Shown here: positions 5,275 through 8,887 of the stretch, in pieces | Numbering within the stretch: the first letter of the stretch is position 1 | Layout of the letters: every line of letters begins with the position of its first letter | DNA from: Calditrichota bacterium | Lineage (GTDB): Bacteria; Electryoneota; RPQS01 | Direction of reading: 5' to 3' | Length of the DNA: 8,887 nt | Assembly: GCA_020057985.1 (NCBI GenBank) | Contig: JAGVEU010000466.1 | Location: forward strand, 1-8,887 | Position numbers and translations under genes: made by a program | The notes under the pieces: model-generated | Told to the model about the DNA's origin: nothing | Seen by the model: only the letters and a program-made list of their open reading frames with translations | Databases searched by the model: none

Positions 5275-8200
5275 ATGAAAGCTCACATTCTGTTCGTGAT
5301 CGCGGTTGGCTTGTCTTTCACATGCCCAATTGTCTACGGGTCTTTTTCGCCGCTGGATATTGACTCTCTCGCGACGGGAGATCTGGTCATCAATCACCGT
5401 TTTCTGGTTGAACCCAGCCCCGGCGTGGATTCGGCCGCACTCGATTTGGCTTTGTCGGGAATCGGCGCAAAGATCGAGTGGTCATATAAGGTCATTAACT
5501 GGTACAGTGTACGTTTTGATTCCGGATATGCGGAAGATCTACATGATTCGTTGGCTGCACTCGGGGCAGTGTCGAAAGTGGACTACGACATGATCATTAG
5601 TCCAAACAACTACTATCCGGAAGAGATTGATTTTTCGTATCAGTGGCCTCTGGATACGTGGGAAGGCCAGACCTATGACATTGATATGCCGGAAGCATGG
5701 ACATTCACAAGAGGTAATCCGAATGCAGGGATCTTTATTTTGGACTCCGGGTATCCCGACGTGGGTGGCATCGCTCACCCTGACTATGACCGCGAAGGTC
5801 ATATTGTTGCGGGACCAAACTTCTGCCTAACTGAGCTTCCACCCCCACATGGAGGATGCTATACGAATGGTTATGATGTTTTAGGTCATGCGATAATCAT
5901 GGCAGGCATCATTGGAGCCGAGCATGATGGAGAGTATCTTGCAGGAGTCTGCCCGGAATCCTACTTATTATGCAGCAATTATATGTTCGAATACGCGGGG
6001 CACGGATGGTGCGGACAAGTGGGCGGAGCACTGACGGATCTCTATCGAGGCCTATTATTTTTACCGGACTGGAATCAACCCCGTCCCAACCAGAGGGCTC
6101 GAATCGTGAATTGCTCATGGTCGTGGCATTCGGAAGATGACATTGAGTCAATTGACGCTGTTCTCTCTCATTTGGAAGAAAATGGAATCTTGCTTGTTTG
6201 CAGTGCCGGACACAACTGCTTCGGCACACAAATTCTTGTGGATTATCCCGCTTACTGCGCACGAACCCACTCAAATGTGCTTGCAGTAAATGCCTATGAA
6301 CGCAACGGAAATTACGCCGAGTGGTCTGCATATTTTCACGATCAAGGTGATCAATCCAAACTAATTGGCGGGCCTGGTGGGTCTACAGGACCTTATCGGA
6401 TACAACCCGGTTCTTGGTGCATTAATTGGCCCTGTTACCCTAATAATCCCCCGATTGAGTTCGTTGATCATGTTGACGTCCTTGTTGATTTTGTTCAAAA
6501 TACAAGGATTGAGCAGTTCTTTGTGTTCAATGGTTTTCATGATCCGTCGCATCAGGAAACTAACCTTGAGGATGTTTTCGGTGGAACATCTGTCGCTTGT
6601 GCACATGCCACAGGAGTTGCCGGATTGGTTTGGGCGCTCAATCCTGATCTGACTCCAGCCGAAGTGCGACAGGTACTGCTTGACAGCGCAGTGCCTGGAG
6701 ATCCGCACAACGGCGTCGGAAGATTAAACGCGCTGAATGCGATGTTCCAAACACCCGGGGCGAAGACGCTTCAGTTTAATCTCGACCTCACACGAGAAGT
6801 TAGCTTAGTTGGTGATTTGATTATTCCGGCAGGTGTGGAACTGCGTTTTTCTGAAGGAGCGGCGATTAATATGGAGTCTGGCACATCAATCACTATCGAA
6901 AATGGTGGATGGGTCACGTGTGGCGCGGGTGGAGAACCAGATATTAGATTCTCGCCCGGTGCAGAGATCATTATTGAGGATGGGGGTCATTTTGGCGTTT
7001 GCCAAAACAGTTGTCTCACGATTGAAAACGGTGGAAGTGTCGTTGCTGAGGAAGGATCAAATTTGTGGTTCGCCCCCGGAGCAAGAATCGTGGTTGAATC
7101 TGGAGGGAGGATTGAAGCGAACGGTACCTCTGGCAATCCGGTTCGATTTGAAGCGGGAGGGCCGAATCCTGAGCAGGCTTGGAGCGGCATTCACATTCAG
7201 AGTTCCAGCCGTGAAAACCAGTTCAGCCACTGCATCTTCAATAATGCCTCTGTGGCGATCCGCGGCTTACAGGATTCATGGGTCAATCTCTCTGACTGCA
7301 ACTTCAATAGCTGCGGCATCGCTGTTGCCTCGCTGAATGGCTCTTTTATCAACCTGACCAACTGCAATGCTGCCGCGAGTCGCTACTACGGAGCCATTGC
7401 CGCTTCGCGTGGGATTGTGGAGATGCACGGCGGTATGATCACCACGAGCCAACGCGCAGGAATGTGGTCAGCGGGAATTGCCAGCCTGCGGCTTGATGGA
7501 GTGGGATTGGTTGGAAACGGGCCGGGCAACGTGGCCGACCGCACTCTGTACCACGGCGGAATTCGCAATTCATTCGGGACTGTTCAGATGCATTGTGTAA
7601 GCAGCAGCGCCAACAATGGGCCGGGCGTGACATCGCTCGGCGGTTTCGTGGACATGGCTCCCAGCGGCAAGAATACGATCGCAGAGAATCTGACCGTAAC
7701 CGGCACACGCGCGCAGATCTTTTTCTGCAACACGGTTCCCGATCTGTGCAATGGACGCAACAAGATCTGTGCGGTGGGCGGAGACCTGATTCAGAATTGC
7801 GACGCTATCGGAAATCCGGTTGAGGTGACCAACAATTACTGGTGCGGCAATCCGGCCGGCAGAATTCCGAATCACTACGTGAACAACGGCAACGACAATG
7901 ACCAGAGCACGAATCGCTGCTCGCTGAACGACTTCTCTGCGTGCGCCGCATCCGAAGCGGCCTACCGTTTTGATCAAGGCTGGACAGAAGAGAACCTGAT
8001 GCAGTATGTTGCGGCGATGGCCGACTATGATACGGTGATGACGAAGTATCCTTACAGCAAGGAGGCCAAGCTCTGTCCCGGTCGAATTCTGTTTTGCGAG
8101 GGAATGCTGAACAAGGACTGGCAGACGCAGCGCACCTATTTCCTCGCGGTGGCGGATACGAACACGGATCTGGATCTCAAGTTTTCGTTGCGCGCTTCTG

Positions 8201-8742
8201 CCGCATGGTGTCTCGTGGAAATGGACGAATTTTATCTTGCGAATCAGGAATTTGCCAACCTCATGAATCAAGCCGACAGCGATTACAAATCTCAGAAAGT
8301 TGCGCTGGATGCCTTGCTCGCTGAGTTGAAACAGGCTCCGTGGGATTCCATGGGACAAGGCAAGCGCGGCGATAGCAGGGCGGATCGCCTGCTAAGCGCT
8401 GTGGATCGCATGGAAGCGGTTTTGAATGGTAGATCGGCTTCGCATCCATCGCCCACCGTTCCGACCCAATATGCCCTTTTCCAGAACTATCCCAACCCAT
8501 TCAATCCCACCACCGAAATCCGCTTCGATCTGCCGGAGAACAGCCCTGTGCAACTTACAATCTACAATTCGCTCGGGCAGAAAGTCGCAACGCTCGTGGA
8601 TGAAGTGCGAGTGGCGGGATCCTATCGCGCGCTGTGGGATGGCAAAACTGCGGCGGGAGTGAATGTAGCTTCCGGAGTGTATATCTATCAACTCAAGACC
8701 GGTAACTTCGTCGAGGCGAAGAAGATGGCGCTCATCAGATAA
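5275..8742 (+). CDS. Secreted S8 (subtilisin-like) serine protease with beta-helix, helical region and C-terminal sorting domain
   Basis: A 1155-aa protein. Residues 1-22 are a Sec signal peptide (Lys2, hydrophobic core, YG|SF). About 35-110 resembles an S8 propeptide. About 125-490 is the S8 domain: catalytic Asp157 (FILDSGYPD), His205 (GHAIIMAGIIGA) and Ser439 (GGTSVACAHATGVAGL). The usual HGTHVAG has become HAIIMAG, and the oxyanion AAGN segment reads SAGHN (310-314), so activity is likely but not certain. About 500-640 is a parallel beta-helix with repeated 'F-x-x-G-A-x-I-x-x-E-x-G' rungs at 525, 559 and 599, then a WSGIHI rung; helix-like repeats continue to about 870. About 890-1050 is predicted helical and TPR-like. 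A Pro/Ser linker leads to the sorting domain 1063-1155 (LFQNYPNPFNPTTEIRF to KKMALIR). There are 30 Cys after the signal, against 3 and 4 in the two neighbours. It is the second gene of the operon. Base composition rises sharply in the C-terminal half. Confidence 0.9.
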   Translation: MKAHILFVIAVGLSFTCPIVYGSFSPLDIDSLATGDLVINHRFLVEPSPGVDSAALDLALSGIGAKIEWSYKVINWYSVRFDSGYAEDLHDSLAALGAVSKVDYDMIISPNNYYPEEIDFSYQWPLDTWEGQTYDIDMPEAWTFTRGNPNAGIFILDSGYPDVGGIAHPDYDREGHIVAGPNFCLTELPPPHGGCYTNGYDVLGHAIIMAGIIGAEHDGEYLAGVCPESYLLCSNYMFEYAGHGWCGQVGGALTDLYRGLLFLPDWNQPRPNQRARIVNCSWSWHSEDDIESIDAVLSHLEENGILLVCSAGHNCFGTQILVDYPAYCARTHSNVLAVNAYERNGNYAEWSAYFHDQGDQSKLIGGPGGSTGPYRIQPGSWCINWPCYPNNPPIEFVDHVDVLVDFVQNTRIEQFFVFNGFHDPSHQETNLEDVFGGTSVACAHATGVAGLVWALNPDLTPAEVRQVLLDSAVPGDPHNGVGRLNALNAMFQTPGAKTLQFNLDLTREVSLVGDLIIPAGVELRFSEGAAINMESGTSITIENGGWVTCGAGGEPDIRFSPGAEIIIEDGGHFGVCQNSCLTIENGGSVVAEEGSNLWFAPGARIVVESGGRIEANGTSGNPVRFEAGGPNPEQAWSGIHIQSSSRENQFSHCIFNNASVAIRGLQDSWVNLSDCNFNSCGIAVASLNGSFINLTNCNAAASRYYGAIAASRGIVEMHGGMITTSQRAGMWSAGIASLRLDGVGLVGNGPGNVADRTLYHGGIRNSFGTVQMHCVSSSANNGPGVTSLGGFVDMAPSGKNTIAENLTVTGTRAQIFFCNTVPDLCNGRNKICAVGGDLIQNCDAIGNPVEVTNNYWCGNPAGRIPNHYVNNGNDNDQSTNRCSLNDFSACAASEAAYRFDQGWTEENLMQYVAAMADYDTVMTKYPYSKEAKLCPGRILFCEGMLNKDWQTQRTYFLAVADTNTDLDLKFSLRASAAWCLVEMDEFYLANQEFANLMNQADSDYKSQKVALDALLAELKQAPWDSMGQGKRGDSRADRLLSAVDRMEAVLNGRSASHPSPTVPTQYALFQNYPNPFNPTTEIRFDLPENSPVQLTIYNSLGQKVATLVDEVRVAGSYRALWDGKTAAGVNVASGVYIYQLKTGNFVEAKKMALIR

Positions 8743-8770
8743 GGATGAAGGATGAGGGATGAAGGATGAA
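8743..8770 (+). repeat. Four tandem copies of a 7-bp unit (GGATGAA)
   Basis: Immediately after the protease stop codon, GGATGA[A/G] occurs four times head to tail with one variant base (third position order: A, G, A, A at the unit's end). It lies between the stop and the terminator, so it is transcribed but not translated. Copy number may vary by slippage; no function is known to me. Confidence 0.9.
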
Positions 8771-8772
8771 AG

Positions 8773-8801
8773 AAGAGGCGGATCGGATGGCCGCCTCTTT
8801 T
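8773..8801 (+). terminator. Rho-independent terminator of the propeller-protease operon
   Basis: A 9-bp perfect stem (AAGAGGCGG 8773-8781 with CCGCCTCTT 8791-8799) with a 9-nt loop, whose descending arm runs into TTTT (8798-8801). It lies 30 bp after the protease stop. This is a standard intrinsic terminator form and marks the operon's end. Confidence 0.85.
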
Positions 8802-8822
8802 ATCTATTGTAGTTCCCGAAAG

Positions 8823-8887
8823 CAAGTTGGCATCAAGAACCCCCCTTTGTCCCCCCGTCAACGGAGGGAGACAAGATTGGTATCCCC
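8823..8887. repeat. Part of a C/G-rich imperfect palindromic intergenic element
   Basis: The stretch holds a C-rich arm (8840-8858) facing a G/A-rich arm (8861-8875). Pairing from 8858/8861 outward gives four pairs, one C-A mismatch, four pairs, a 2-nt bulge and further pairs. The flanks CAAGTTGGCATC (8823-8834) and CAAGATTGGTATC (8872-8884) are near-identical direct repeats about 49 bp apart. The element is cut by the window edge. Such sequences are often dispersed intergenic repeats, but with one copy in view that is an inference. Confidence 0.4.

Noticed and set aside
4933..5397. 154-codon open frame on the - strand across the junction of the two operon genes
   Set aside because: It is antisense to the sorting tail of the propeller protein and the signal peptide of the protease, both well supported, and shows no motif of its own.
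6833..7336. 167-codon + strand frame inside the beta-helix region
   Set aside because: An out-of-frame reading of repetitive beta-helix codons; the repeat structure keeps alternative frames open.
7570..8358. 262-codon open frame on the - strand
   Set aside because: It lies wholly inside the high-GC part of the protease gene, whose frame has clear domains and a sorting tail; the antisense product is rich in Arg/His/Val with no recognisable family, as expected for a shadow frame.

Overview
The window comes from a bacterium whose secreted proteins end in type-A (Por/T9SS-like, FlgD-Ig-like) C-terminal sorting domains. Three neighbouring proteins carry such tails, and two have the QNxPNPFNPxTEI signature. 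This points to the FCB superphylum, probably an uncultured lineage of the Zixibacteria/KSB1/Calditrichota/Electryonea kind, rather than to a classical Bacteroidetes: the best promoter here is sigma70-like (TTGACA-N17-TATATT) and the genes have ordinary Shine-Dalgarno sites. The lineage is an inference from protein style; no rRNA or marker gene is present.

Layout, all on the + strand: (1) bases 1-272, the 3' end of nadD (NAD biosynthesis); (2) 472-2544, a 690-aa secreted multi-domain beta-sandwich protein with a sorting tail, ending at a strong GAAA-loop hairpin; (3) 2545-3031, a 487-bp intergenic region with a near-consensus promoter, then a transcribed leader holding a terminator-like hairpin and a possible 31-codon leader ORF that overlaps the next start by ATGA; (4) 3032-5254, a 740-aa secreted Asp-box (BNR/sortilin-like) beta-propeller protein with a sorting tail; (5) 5275-8742, a 1155-aa secreted S8 (subtilisin-like) protease fused to a parallel beta-helix, a helical TPR-like region and a sorting tail; (6) 8743-8887, a 4 x 7-bp tandem repeat, a Rho-independent terminator and part of a C/G-rich palindromic intergenic element.

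Genes 4 and 5 are 20 bp apart and very likely form one operon under the promoter at 2848-2876. The likely theme is export of large surface or extracellular proteins: a propeller probably involved in binding, and a Cys-rich protease with an unusual active-site neighbourhood. The least ordinary parts are the leader between promoter and operon (possible translation-linked attenuation) and the chimeric, compositionally split protease. No mobile element, CRISPR array, tRNA or rRNA was seen.
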